64,000 bases of DNA, taken from Mytilus galloprovincialis (Eukaryota; Mollusca; Bivalvia; Mytilida; Mytilidae). Shown one piece after another: positions 22,177 through 34,101 of this stretch. Below the pieces are notes generated by a model, which saw only the letters and a program-made list of their open reading frames with translations, made no database searches and was not told the DNA's origin. Location of the stretch: assembly GCF_965363235.1 (NCBI RefSeq), contig NC_134845.1:65067261-65131260 (forward strand). Direction: 5' to 3'. The position numbers and the translations under genes were made by a program. Every line of letters begins with the position of its first letter. The stretch's first letter is position 1.

Positions 22177-22302
22177 CAGGTCTCAGACAGGGTATTTACT
22201 GTGACATTCCCGGCTTAGAGTTTATATCCCCTGAGCCGAAGGCGAAGGGTATATAAGCCCTAAGCCGGGACTGTCACAGTATATACCCTTTCTGAGACCT
22301 GA
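22177..22302. repeat. hairpin with 45-bp arms
   Basis: Left arm 'tcaggtctcagacagggtat'... (22177-22221) and right arm ...'taccctttctgagacctga' (22258-22302) are near-perfect inverted copies. Half of it recurs at 15.07 kb. Confidence 0.8.
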
Positions 22303-22308
22303 ATTAGA

Positions 22309-22757
22309 CATATTTACGGATTACCCCTGACTTAATGTTATTTTCCAGTGCAGGTATTTGTTGACAACACATATATACTGAAAAACCCAACCTGATATGT
22401 TCGGCATACGTGAAGCATTTTCTAATTTGCTGTGAACATAATTTTATCGTGTATGTAATAATTTATAATAACACTTTTAACATCAAATTAAAGTATTAAA
22501 AGTGTTAATTGCGTAATTTGGTATCAACAATGTATTATTGACTGAAGCACGTCATTATTTTCCCTCTGTGAACCTCTGACAGTCTGATAGCTTATGACTA
22601 CGTCACATAGTAACCGGTGTTATGATGACGTTTTTGAGGTTCCAATTGGGGATAAAAACGTCGTATATACCCCGGCAGTTTCCTGAATATATACTGACAT
22701 CTCTGTGTTGTTATCCAATCAGAAACCTCGACACATTTGTAATCCGTAATATATCTA
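22309..22757. mobile_element. short TIR element, about 450 bp
   Basis: Ends ATATTTACGGATTAC (left) and GTAATCCGTAATATAT (right) are inverted copies. The interior has 'ccagtgcaggtatttgttg' and 'taccccggcagtttcct', and no protein. Confidence 0.5.
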
Positions 22758-22759
22758 TA

Positions 22760-23860
22760 TATGCAAACTATTTTATAATACCGTATGTAACTCTGAAAAA
22801 AAATACATATTACCTTTCTTCAAATGTATGTATAAAAAGATTCATTATATATTTGTCCCCATGAAATCGAAAAACTGTAACATTTCTAAATCCTTCGAGA
22901 ACTCTATATCAATTTTATATATATATTGAATAGTTTGATTTTGTCTGATTAATGTACGTAGTAAACCTTGAGCCATGTTATCCCCTGAAAAATAGACAGT
23001 TTCAGTTTTTATATATTTTTTGGATTATTGAAAAATAATAACGCAATTAGCACCAACGATTTTTAAATTTTGACAATAGAGAGATTCGTAAATGAATGTA
23101 CCACGAAGGCTTCTATATATATAGTTTACGTCTATGGATTTTAACTTCAATTTTAATACAATTCTTTCATTGTTAGATAGTCATATAAATATCAAGATGT
23201 CAACACTTACGCAGAAGGTCTTTGTATATTTTATTAATTAAATTTCTGAAAATAACAGATATTTTTTTCTTTTTTTTTTTTTTATTAAAATGAAAGTTTA
23301 ACAAAAAAAACTGACAGATATTGGAAACATACAATAACAATTTTGATGTATCACAGTTATTTTCAAACAATTTATTTAAAAAATTATTCAATTAAGCGAT
23401 TTAATTATATTAGGCTAAAACTAATACACTTTTTTTTTAATTAAAACTGTTCGTAACAAGAGCTAAATAAAATCGGTCAAATAAAACTTAAAAAATAAAA
23501 CAACGAATAAATCTTTAACCTCCGTAAACAGAATTCGTTACGGTTCTAACGAGAAATCTCGTGGTTTAGGCTTCACTGTGAACTGAAAAGCTAATGGCGA
23601 AAAGAGAACTGGAAGACAATAATTCAATAGAAGTATATTTCGGAAGATTTTGATTGGATAAAGGATTATCTTTTACAAGATCGTCCATTTACACTTGTTT
23701 ATAGCTAACCAAGAACAGAAAATATAGTCAACTTGTTTTTTTTTCTAAATTTGAAGTTTTATATAATGTTTATCGATTTTACCTTATTTAAACTTAATAC
23801 ATAATTATATTCATAATCAGTGATATGAATCATCAAAACTTTCGCAAGATTTCTTATCCA
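22760..23860. other. AT-rich stretch, no gene seen
   Basis: Homopolymer-rich sequence with no domain, splice or repeat structure that I recognise. Confidence 0.5.
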
Positions 23861-23864
23861 GCCA

Positions 23865-24000
23865 CTTTAAAAAGGGGGCGGGGGTTCCGACCCCCGGAAC
23901 ACCATGAAACTTTCACATATTTTATAAAAAAGAAATCGAAAAACGGGGTTCCGATCCCGTAACCCACCCCTCCAATTGGTTCCGCCAATGAAGGAGGAAC
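23865..24000. repeat. GC-rich repeat with 'ggggttccgaccccc'
   Basis: 'ccagccactttaaaaaggggg' to 'ggttccgccaatgaaggag' resembles, in order, the small element at 45512-45646 (ccagccatttaaaaaagg ... ccaatg). Probably a diverged relative. Confidence 0.5.
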
Positions 24001-24299
24001 TAGTGTATGACTGGTTTTTAAAAGAAACGTTTAATGAAAAAATTCAACAATGACCCTTGGTTCGAACGCGTGAGTTTATTTTTTCACATATATAGATTAC
24101 TTCTACTAGCCTATTGTGCATACCATTACACTAAAACATTTTTATATTAACACCATAGAAAAAGGGGGCGACAAGACAACGTTTGGAATGGGACTTGTAA
24201 ATAGTTTATGCGTTAACCATATATGTAGCTTTGTAAAGAAGGCCCGTTGTCCCAAGCTGCCTCTCCATTTCTGAAACCACCTCTGGTACCATTTAATTG

Positions 24300-24625
24300 A
24301 ACGTACATAATATATAGAAATGAAGATGTGGCATGGGTGCAAGTGAGACAACTCTCCATCCCAGTCACAATGTGTTAAACGTAAAAAAATATATGTCAAA
24401 GTACGGCCTTCAGCACGGAGCCTTGGCTCACACCGAACAGCAAGCTACATAGAGCCCCAAAATCGACGGTCTAATCTATATAAAAACGAGAAACGAGAAA
24501 CTAGAAACACTTATGAAGCACATCAACAAACGACAACCACTAAACAACATACTCCTGACTTAGGACAGACCTAAACGAATGCAGCGGGTTTTAAAGTTTT
24601 AATAGGCAACAACTTTAACCATAAC
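24300..24625 (+). repeat. dispersed repeat family A, long copy
   Basis: 'gtgagacaactctccatccc', 'caaagtacggccttcagcac', 'gctcacaccgaacagcaagc', 'gacggtctaatctatat', 'caacaaacgacaacca', 'ctcctgacttaggacag'. From memory this is one of the commonest Mytilus repeats. Confidence 0.75.
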
Positions 24626-25384
24626 CTGAAAGAGTAGTGTAACATTACATCATAGAAAGACACACTATAAAATATCAATTGAAATGACTTATTTCGATCA
24701 AAAGGACATATTATCAAAAACAAGTAAACATACACTGAACAAATAAATTTGATCTATGACACAACATAAATACAATAATAAAAAGTAAGGCCTTTTTACT
24801 TTTTATCTTCATCTTATATTCATTTTTTTTTTTTTTATTTTGCCATTATGTGGAACGCCTTTAATTTGAACTTTACATTTTGATACTCCGATATGCCTTT
24901 TAGTTTGGTAAAATACTGACCTTGCGAGAGCCTCGTGGGTAGCCAAGGTCACCAAACACCCACTAGCAGTAGTTATTTGATAATCGATGCAGCAGATAAT
25001 CGATGCATATGTTACGATTATCGTTGATGCATTCATGTCTCTCCACTTCTTACCTGAATAATACTTTATACCTTTAAAGAACTTGCTCTTTAGAATTTTA
25101 TGTCTTTTTTACAGTTCACAGAGAAAAAGACCATGAAATTATAATTTGACTTTATTATGTAATCCCATTATCGGAAGTCTTAATTCTTCTTTTTTAACAT
25201 AAAAGAACTGAGTGCATTCAATAAAATCAAAGATGAACTAGATCTTATATTCATGATATTATGTAGAATTCTATTCATTTTGTGGGTTTAAGAATAGAAT
25301 CAGCCGGTACATTCCGAAAATAGTTCCTGAATATAATTATTCTGTAGGATTGAATATTGATCAATATCGTTATTCTGTTGTGAA

Positions 25385-25520
25385 TAAACTCATCATAGAT
25401 ACCAGAATTAAATTTTGCATTTACGCCAGACGCGCGTTTCGTCTACAAAAGACTCATCAGTGACGCTCGAATCCAAAAAAGTTTAAAAGGCCAAATAAAG
25501 TACGAAGTTGAAGAGCATTG
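25385..25520 (-). mobile_element. hammerhead-bearing repeat, copy 2
   Basis: Second subtype, shared with 60.1 kb: minus strand 'ggccttttaaacttttttgg', core, then 'aaaatttaattctggtatct' and 'atgatgagttt'. Confidence 0.7.
25422..25468 (-). ncRNA. type I hammerhead ribozyme motif, intact core
   Basis: Minus strand: CTGATGA (25460-25454), stem II GTCT/AGAC with loop TTTGT, GAAA (25440-25437), stem III ACGC/GCGT, cleavage triplet GTA (25424-25422). Confidence 0.7.
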
Positions 25521-25639
25521 AGGACCAAAATTCCTAAGAGTTTTGAAAAGGACAAGATAATATATATATTAGACGAACTATATACAACTCGTCTAAACAT
25601 CAACCCAACAATGTTAGATCTGTAAATTTGCTTTCGCAT

Positions 25640-26050
25640 ATATGTCGTGTACAAATTGCAATTTTGTACATTTCATTACATATGTAGAAATATTGTACAT
25701 TTTATAGCTTGCACAATGCAAAAATACAATTTATAACATGTACAAAAGTATCTCAGCATGGATAAAATAATGCATTTTCATTCTTTATAGAAACGAGTTT
25801 TGTTTACTTGTTGCTACAAGACAGAGACACGTGACACCTAGAGTTGTACATGTACAAAACTTGCATTCTTCTACATTTACAACTACCAGACTACCAGACT
25901 TACAGTTGCAATTCTTACATTGACAATGCACAAACCTTGCTCTCCACTCAATGATATCTGACGAACTATCTTTCTCACACGCATATCACTCATTGGGACT
26001 TCTGACGCATCTAAAGTACTGCTTCAGAAGGGCTCTTTCTTTGCAAGTTT
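25640..26050 (-). mobile_element. fossil mobile-element coding fragment (repeat R), uninterrupted copy
   Basis: Minus strand shows a short reading with SGEQGFVHCQCK and further cysteines, resembling the cysteine-rich tail after integrase-type cores such as KRBA2/Ginger-like proteins (family call is inference). It is broken and old. Beyond the coding part lies a non-coding tail with 'acatgttataa' palindromes. The same sequence, split by a LINE, is at 35345-35650 plus 37075-37205. Confidence 0.45.
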
Positions 26051-26168
26051 AGTTGCAATTTTTGCCTGCTCAACATTTCTATCCTCTCTTTATGAAGACA
26101 GGGTGGTCTATACAGAGGAATTCTTCCTCGACATATCAAGGATTTCATATATATATCATCGGTCTAAA

Positions 26169-26237
26169 ATGTTGATGCTAAAATATATTGTAGTATTTTG
26201 TTTTATTAGTTCACAGATATGTAGTTTTACTTTGAAG
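26169..26237 (+). CDS. possible signal-peptide exon, unidentified gene
   Basis: The ATG at 26169 opens MLMLKYIVVFCFISSQIC, a good signal peptide, ending at donor AAG|GTAAAT (phase 0). The last two thirds are duplicated at 30440-30487 on the far side of the 4.1-kb TIR element. I found no convincing downstream exon. It could be the start of a gene disrupted by that element, or chance. Confidence 0.4.
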
Positions 26238-26960
26238 GTAAATGTTAATATAACAAGGGGATCTCTAACGTTATTAAAACGGAGGTTTAAAATATTTATG
26301 CTATTACCCAGTCAACAGACTAACAGTGGGCCAACGTTGGCAAATTGTCGGCTCGTTGGTCGACCGTTGGTGTTTGCTGCACAACCTTGGCCCAACGTTG
26401 GCAAATTGTCGGTCCGTTGGTCGCAAGTTTATGTTGGCTGAACAACATTGGCCCAACGTTGGCAAATTGTCGGTACATTGGCCGCACGTTGGTGTTGGCT
26501 GCACAACATTGGCCCTACGTTGGTCTGTTGTTGTAAAGTGTTGTAAATCCATATTATTATCTCATGCTGGTTATAAAAAATCGGGAAAATGTTGGCATTA
26601 TGTTAGTCGCAACATAGGGCCGATATGAAATTTGGTTAATAAAAATTGATTATGAAATATTTTACGCTTTATTTCTCTTGGGAGGCGGATAATTTCGATT
26701 GTTAGCTGCATGCTCTAGAAAAGTTAATGTTACACCGAAAGTGTTTATCAACTGAAATTACATTTACATGTTTACAACTCTATGTTGGGCCAATGCTGGC
26801 CCAACGTTGATCATATATTATACCCTATATATAAGCCAGGTAAAATTTATCGACTGGAATATTATTATTGTAATAAAAAAAAATGTATATCGTTAACATA
26901 GATTGCCTGGTTAAAAGTTTAAATTTATTGCAATCATTATTTATAATAACTTTATTCATT

Positions 26961-27704
26961 AAGGTTTATGTACCCTTCTGTAGCCATTTTTGTACGAACT
27001 TTTCAAACTTCAATTGTATCAAAACTACAGATATAATGAATAATAGACATAGGCCATTTTGTACATATTCCAAGGGGAAACTTGATGCAAAGCATTATTT
27101 TTTACTGTTCCATTGCATTTAATAGAAAAAGAGGACTTTGTGGCAAATAAATTAAGATTTTTATAGAAAATCCACAGCCTTTATCCTTGTACTCTCATAT
27201 TTGGCAATTTGATGACTGATAGATATAGGATTATTGCATGCAGTGCTAGCATTGATTTCCTTAAAACAAGTTTATAAATGTAGTTATTGGTTAAGACAAG
27301 TATAAATATGGCCAAAATCAAGTACACCTTTTAGGGTGCGCTCGACTTTAGTGACTCAGCACGAGGTGTTTTGGAATTTACAGGTTACTTAGAACTTTTT
27401 GTAAAAAAATAAACACTAGCACATCATAGAAAATCAAGTGAGTAATTTATGTTTCAAATTTTATAACAAAAATCTCTGTATTAAAGGCTGTGGATTTTCT
27501 ATAAAAATCTTGATTTATTTGCCACAAAGTCCTCTTTTTCTATCAAATGCAATGAAACAGTAAAAAATAATGCTTTACATCAAGTTTTCCCTTGGAACAT
27601 GTACTAAATGGCCTATCTCTATTATTTATTATATCTTTAGTTTTGATACAATTGAGGTTTGAAAAATTCGTACAAAAATGGATACAGAAGGGTACATAAA
27701 CCTT
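26961..27704. repeat. long inverted repeat, two 223-bp arms
   Basis: Arm 26961-27183 is the near-perfect reverse complement of 27482-27704, with a 298-bp spacer. The arms also give the look-alike open frames YVPFC.HFCTNFSN on both strands. It lies wholly inside the 4.1-kb TIR element. Confidence 0.9.
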
Positions 27705-27999
27705 AAACTTTGTGAAACATAATAATTTAGCAATTATATGCAGAGTGATATTTGATACAGCCAGTCTGTTAATCAAGCACATTCTGATAAGGTTGACCAT
27801 ATGTTCGACAAATTTCAAAGATAGTTGCTATGGTAATTAAGTTTATAAGAAATCTGAATGTAATGGGATGGTCACTTTTGTGGTTATTTCCTGTTGTGTA
27901 TTTGTAAGAAAGCAGTAAAACGAAGAAAACAATAGAGAAAATCATATCATCTGAGGTTTAAAGAGAAAGAAAGTAACATATGTAAGTTGTAACTTTAAA

Positions 28000-30110
28000 A
28001 AATCTAAATACGATTAAGAATGACAAATACAATATTATTTTATAATCTGAGGGATGTTGTTAAAAATTAAAACATTGTATTAATTTCTATCATTTTATAA
28101 TGTTTATCTTGAAGTTTATACGTTTCGGGCGAAATATTTTCTAGATTTTAACTCATTTCAGTCCTATTAATCATAATGAAAATATTTCAAATATTTGCCA
28201 ATGAACATTAGTATCTTCAAACAAATTGTAAATTACCAATATTTTAATAGCTTTTTTTCTAAAATCTATAACGATAACATTTATGACCATTACTGAAGTT
28301 AATGGAAAAAATCTGTCTTAAGATGTACCTTATTCCGTATACATATAATGTTTCAGAAATGTGGTATAATGATTTCGACTTCATTGAAATATAAATGAAT
28401 TTGCATGTTTGTTAGTTTTATTGTATTTCTAAATCGCATGCAAACATATACGATATATTTGTGAAAACTGATCATAAATTATACACACTTGCATGTGTAA
28501 CAGTGTATTAGATATTAAATAGAGTATTTATTTCGTAATCTTATTTACAAATATTATCTAAATTCATTGCAAGAATATGTTGTTATTTGTATATATTTAT
28601 ACGGACTCGGCTGAATTTAGTTTTTTGTCCTAAAAGGGGGGGGGGGTGCGGTAAAAAAACTATACTGCACTGACGTATATTTATAAAAGAAAAAAGACTA
28701 TAAGTTAGTGTCTGAATTACTTGAAGTAGCTTTTCTTTTTAATATACAATTTTACATTTTAATATAAATTTATAGGTTAGGTCAGGTATTTCAGTACTAC
28801 AGAAGACAAAATAAATCGGAGTGCAAAAGGAAAAAAAGAGAACTAGGAATAATAAGAATTATTGACAACATCCTAGCTAGAAAATGCATGGGAATGGAGA
28901 TGGGAAAAAAACATTCTACTATTTGATAGCCCAGAATGAATAACTTTAACATGTTTAAGAAAGTAAGTTAACATAATAGCCATCCTTTATGCTACATCGG
29001 ATTCCAATTTCACAGATATATACACATAACATGTTTAATACTACCGTTAATGCTAGTGTATTAAGATTTGACTTTGTATTTTTTTTTCAACTAGTTTTAT
29101 TTATTTACCTAGAACATTTTTTGACAAAGTTTTCTGTAACCATTTCTACACTCAATTGTCCTGCTTAACCTACCTAGCTTGGTGAAGTCTAACCATTATG
29201 GTAAACAGCATGCAATATGATTTTTGCCTTGGCTTGTATAGGTTAGAGAAAATATTAAAAAAAGAGTATTTTTTCTAACTATTGTACAAAAATTTAATGT
29301 GCCATGACACCAGAAACAATGTATTTTTTTTGTTATTATTTTATTTTTTAGAAGGATTTAATATATTCAAAATATACATACATTGAGTACTCATTTATTC
29401 ATTACTTTATTACAGAGGCAGTGAAATAACTTACATTTGTATATGAAGATATGCTAAACTGGATAAAGGATTTAAAATAAGAGGGAGCCAAAAATAGTGA
29501 CAAAACAAAGTGTAGCAGAAAACAAAAGGAAAACTCTTGTGAATAAAAACCATGTTGGAATACAGAACTAGAAAAATAGCTGTATGAAATGAATTATTAA
29601 TGCCTTAATACAGAGCTTGGATATTTCTACATAAACTGTAATGATATTATGCAAACGGGATAAATGAATTATCATGAATAGACTTTATAATTTTCATTCT
29701 AGATCTGATTTAGCAACGTATAGATACAAAGATTTTTTTTAACTTTGCTGTTTGTCTAGCTAATAATAAATTATATTTAATCATACCTTTGTATTTACCT
29801 TATTTAAGAAAATTGGGTAACATGGATATGTTGATTGCATTCATTAAAATTTGTAAAATTCAGAAGTACAATTCCTGGAGAGACTGATTGGTTGTTGGTT
29901 ACTGAAACGTCCATTGGCAAATATTTCATGCATGTTCAGGAAGATGGAGAGAAAGTGGCAAAATACAAAATTTTCGGGTAGTATGTAAGACACAACATGG
30001 TATAGTGGATATGGAAAAGCAATAATTGCAACATTTAAAAAAGTAATAGTTTCGCCATTTTGAACCGATATAAGAACCAGGAGTTATTGCAGTTATTGCC
30101 TGGAAGGGAT
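28000..30110. other. interior of the 4.1-kb element, featureless
   Basis: AT-rich, with a poly-G run at about 28637 and a partial 'ttggcaaatatttcatgcatg' repeat near 29915-29990. No gene seen. Confidence 0.5.
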
Positions 30111-30439
30111 TTTAGTATCCTTCATTTGGATAAAAAGGTTTATAGATTGAACCAACAGAGTTCCAACGTTTGCTAACAGTTTGTATGCCTACGTTGGCCA
30201 ACGTTTGTTCAACATCAGCAAGTACATTTTGTATTATTCCATCATTGGACCAACGTTGGGCCAATGTATTGTATAAAACTTTACAACGTTGTGCCAACGT
30301 TTAGCCATCACGTTGAGCCAACATAGGGCCACTTTGCACTTATACATTGGGCCAACGTTTAAAAATAACGTTGGGCCAATGCATGTAGATACGTTGGGCC
30401 AAAGTTGTGCCAACGTACCAATGTTGTCTGGGAATATAC

Positions 30440-30487
30440 AAAACATTTTGTTTTATTATTTCACAGATATGCAGTTTTCGTTTGAAG
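30440..30487 (+). pseudogene. truncated duplicate of the 26169 signal-peptide exon
   Basis: 'attttgttttatt' through 'gtttgaaggtaaatg' matches 26195-26242, including the donor, and similarity continues about 40 bp into the following intron. The 5' part of the exon is missing; the element end lies directly in front. Confidence 0.6.
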
Positions 30488-31004
30488 GTAAATGCTACAC
30501 AACAATCCAGTGGGAAATCTAATGAAAACTAATAAAAGAAAATTACCTCTTCCTATGATAGAGTCGAAAAAATCAATAATAAATTATGCCGGTGACGACA
30601 CTGATCAAAAGTGATTTAAATTATAACAATTGTACATTTTAAAGAAATTATTTGTTAAAAATAACCTTGCAAATACACAATAATTTATGTTCAGTATTTA
30701 TCGAGATAATTGCATTAGAAGCTTGTGAAACTGGAATCTAAAAATGCCAATTTTTGCGGCATATTGATAAAACAAATGAAAAAAATCACGTACATACAAG
30801 GCCACACCAATTTAATTTCTTGTTCTACGGATTTTTGGACTCCAAAATTTGGGGCGAGCGATTTGAAAATTTTAATAAAAAAAAATAGTAGGTTTTGACA
30901 ATATTAAAGCTTGATTTATCACTTGTAGTTTGACATTTCTTTAATTTCTGAAGTATTTTTTCCCTGTTCACCACGAAATAATTAAATCTGGTCTATGTAT
31001 GTGT

Positions 31005-31065
31005 GACTGACAATGAGACAATTCTCCATCCAAGTCATAATCAGTTTGGGGACAACCCCTTAATG
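31005..31065 (+). repeat. family A repeat, short fragment
   Basis: 'gacaatgagacaattctccatccaag' head region only. Confidence 0.6.
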
Positions 31066-31160
31066 TTATAAATATCCCTTTTACATGTTTTATGAGGGAT
31101 CAATACAAGTTATAATATATTTGTTTGTACAAAAGGGCTCATATTTTCTCAAAGAACTAT

Positions 31161-31612
31161 AGAATGAAATTCAAAACAGTGTGGCTGTGGCCATTGATTG
31201 ACACATTAAATTCATCCATTGACTGGGACAATTTACGTGAACGTTTGTCTGTAACGACCACTGTTAAAGACGTTCCTACGATAGACATTTAAACTGTGGG
31301 GTCACCAAAGGTTTCTTAACGACTTTAATTATAAATAATTCGAAAAATTAATCAGGAATAACCTTTATGTTTTGATTTATATAATTGGTATAAATCAAAC
31401 ATCATGTTATTTCTGATTATTTTTTCGAATTACTTTATTAAGGTGTTGAGAACCTTTGGTGACCCCATAGTTTAAGTGTCTTTAAAAAAAAAGTACATAG
31501 TGAGCAGTGGTCGTTACATGTACATGCATACGTTCACCTAAATTGTCCCAGTCAATGGATGAATTTAATGTGTCAATCAATGGCCACAGCCACACTGTTT
31601 TGAATTTCATTC
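31161..31612. repeat. foldback element, about 210-bp arms
   Basis: Left arm from 'agaatgaaattcaaaacag' (31161-31366) pairs with right arm 31400-31612, with about 10-15 percent mismatch by eye and a spacer of about 35 bp. Probable old MITE. Confidence 0.85.
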
Positions 31613-31914
31613 TATATCTATCTGGTATTAAATGGTCAAAACATGTCCAAGAATTTTGTAATATTCCTGGACTTTAACCATGTTAACACATTTACTTTAA
31701 CAGTTTAATATTATTCATGTTATTCAAAATAAGTGGACCCCTCTTGTAGAAAAAGTTGTTTAAAATATGATGTAACTCTCCTCTTTTTGAGTACAAAATT
31801 CTAAGTTTTCAAAGGTTTTGTATAGAAGAACTATACAAATCCTTGGTATTTCTATTTTCTTTTCTACATCAGTAAAATGACCCCTTGTCTGAGGGAGGGT
31901 TGTTCTCAACCTGA

Positions 31915-32160
31915 TAATAACAAACACAGGTCAAAATACGGCCTTTTACACAGGGCTTTGATACAGACCAAACAGCAGGCTATAAAGGACCCCAAAATTA
32001 TTAGCGTACACAATTCGAACAGGAAAACCAACGATCTAATTTATATATCATGTATATCCAAACGGGAAAATACAAATGAACAACATCAACAAACGATAAC
32101 TGCTGAACGACAGGCACCTCAATCAATCAGGACAGGTGCATAAACATGCAGCGGCTATGG
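31915..32160 (+). repeat. family A repeat, body copy
   Basis: Matches the downstream body of the 24.3-kb copy (gtcaaaatacggcctt, aacagcaggctataaaggac, caacaaacgataactgc, aggacaggtgcataaac). With the head fragment at 31.0 kb, it may be one family A copy split by the foldback at 31161-31612. Confidence 0.65.
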
Positions 32161-33310
32161 ATAGTTTTGTTTTGCCAGCATACAATATAATTGCAGTTGA
32201 AGGCAAATCTTTCAGAAGTTCTTTGTACTTTATTCTAACACAACGAACATTTTTTTGATAGGGAATATAAGTAAGGGGGAAAGTAACCAATTTTTTGTTC
32301 TTTCCGGTATTCAGTCCGCCGTTATAAATTTATATCGGAGCACTCCCGCTTTGGATAAATAGGTTTCATGCTGAAACAAATTTTCTCACAGATATTTACA
32401 AAGTGTGGTGGGGTGCTTTTATGTTTAAAATCGTTATTTACAAGTTAGACTGTTGATTTTAAAAACAAATGTTGATATCTTTTTATAATATTTACAAAAA
32501 AAAAAACGGTGCGGGAAATGGACATGATTACATTTCCGGATGCGGGAAGCGGGAATATAAAAAAGATAAAAAATTCTGTTTTGAAAAAAATAGGTGCGGG
32601 CGGGTCCGTCGAACAAGGAATCAAATTGGTGTGGCCCAATATCTAAAGATCTTTTGGGTCAACAATTTTTGGAGTGTTCCACAAAGTCCTGAGCATGTTA
32701 CAATTTTCCAACATATACTTATTTTTCACATTCTAAGCTCGAGTAAGCCGGTCTTCTATTGTGACATGACATTTCAATATAGAAGAATTAGCTTTTCATG
32801 ACTATAACGATATAAAAGTCGGTACTGGTTAAAAAATTAAACAGACATATTCTTATAAAATAAGCAGTTTTTACTATATTTTATACAATTTTAAGAAAAG
32901 GGCGTCTCGATTTTTGTACATGTGTTTTCTTCTTGATCCGTTTGAATTTGCTTAGTAACTTAATTTCAAAAATGCCAATCTTTGCTGCCTACCAATCGAT
33001 TCCTTTGGATTTTTTCCACAATAGGAATGTTTCAGAGAGGTATACAGCCAGTAAAAAAAATGTTGGTACTCCAGGAGTTTATTCGCATAGCAACATTTTA
33101 AATCAATTTTAAAAACTCAGAAGACATTAATGACGTTACGCACGGTGTTCGGTTTAGTAATGGTAACGTTATTCGACAACGTTTTTTCTATTATTTCAAC
33201 CTACTTCTGTACAAAACGTCAAAGCTTTGCACCTTTTTTAAAAACAGCTGGCATTTTGATGTTTAACTATTTATAAAAAAGGACTATTACCACGACTGAT
33301 TATATTAGAT
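32160..33310. other. no gene seen
   Basis: The overlapping open frames around 32434-32800 lie on both strands over the same low-complexity sequence and carry no recognisable domain. Confidence 0.4.
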
Positions 33311-33317
33311 CATAATC

Positions 33318-33760
33318 TTAACTTATTGAAATTATATATTTCAAATATTTGTCACTGCCCAAGCATGTAAATTTTTCAAAACGCATATCCTCTATGGTGC
33401 TTAGGATTCCGGCGTCATCACATGTATCCAAATCTAGGCATATAAATCGCTTAGAAACAGCCATTACCAAAGCTGTTTTATGCTTCAAGCCGAGTATAAA
33501 TGTTATCAACCCGCCTTCAACTGTAGTTTTCCAACTGTTGCTTTCAAATTACGATTCGCGAATAATTTCAGGGTCTTTTTATCCGTACTATCAGCATCTC
33601 AAATATGTGTCTTTACAAGGAAAAATAATCCTCGTTCGCCGGGGCAATGACAACAACAGCTACTATATAACCTCTGTTTGCTTGATCTGTAATGTTAATT
33701 TCATCCTCAGATTTGGGAATGGAAACGGCAGTTTGGAATTATTGATTTTATTTTAAATTA
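33318..33760 (-). pseudogene. possible decayed exon, higher GC than surroundings
   Basis: The segment has a visibly more balanced base composition than its flanks. The minus strand reads, through one stop, TTVEGG then LGLKHKTALVMAVSKRFICL, DLDTCDDAG and RFEKFTCLGSD, which looks protein-like, and another minus frame reads VSIPKSEDEINITDQANRGY. The plus strand also has the longest open frame of the window (33349-33756, 135 codons), which may be a shadow. I do not recognise the family. Confidence 0.3.
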
Positions 33761-33867
33761 AAAAGTGATCTACATTCCTTGAAATATTTTTCACATGCGT
33801 CTGTTTGTCGGATGCGTGGAAATGACTATTAGTGTATATGTTCCGGACCATATCAGTATTTAGACCA

Positions 33868-34101
33868 TACGCGTAGGGTCAACACCATCTGCATGCAGTG
33901 GCGGATCCAGAAATTTTCATAAATGGGGGCCCACTGACTGACCTAAGAGGGGGCCCGCTCCAGTCACGCTTCAGTGATTCCCTATATAAGCAACCAATTT
34001 TTTTCCCAAAAAGGGGGGGCCGGGCCCCCTGGCCCCCCTAAATCCGCCTATGATCTGCATTTATACATGTACTCATATAGTCCGACCATACGCGTATGGT
34101 C
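33868..34101. repeat. repeated palindrome GACCATACGCGTATGGTC
   Basis: A perfect 18-bp palindrome near 34083-34100 and a one-mismatch copy near 33863-33880 flank the small element at 33895-34052. Confidence 0.7.
33895..34052. mobile_element. small TIR element with 8-bp target duplication
   Basis: Flanked by ATCTGCAT on both sides (33887-33894, 34053-34060). Ends GCAGTGGCGGATCCAG and CTAAATCCGCCTATG are imperfect inverted copies. An 8-bp duplication with a CAGTGGCGG-type end fits hAT-like non-autonomous elements. Confidence 0.8.

Larger units (their letters stand above)
26307..30432. mobile_element. 4.1-kb TIR element with CCAACGTTGG subterminal arrays
   Basis: Ends CCCAGTCAACA (26307) and, reversed, CCCAGACAACA (30432). 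The first 250 bp and last 270 bp, plus 26780-26815, are filled with diverged copies of 'ggcccaacgttggcaaattg' and the palindrome CCAACGTTGG. The open frames there are translations of the array. The middle holds a long inverted repeat (26961-27704) and AT-rich sequence, and no transposase. Non-autonomous DNA element, superfamily unknown. No clear target duplication. Confidence 0.75.

Noticed and set aside
26304-26628. Overlapping frames with repeated GPTLANCR or QRWQIVG
   Set aside because: They are readings of the CCAACGTTGG array on both strands and three frames.
26883-27818. Two similar cysteine-containing frames (YVPFC.HFCTNF)
   Set aside because: They lie in the two arms of one inverted repeat and have no further conservation or splice context.
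33349-33756. Longest plus-strand frame as a gene
   Set aside because: No splice context, no domain, and the minus strand of the same segment looks more protein-like; reported only as an unresolved island.
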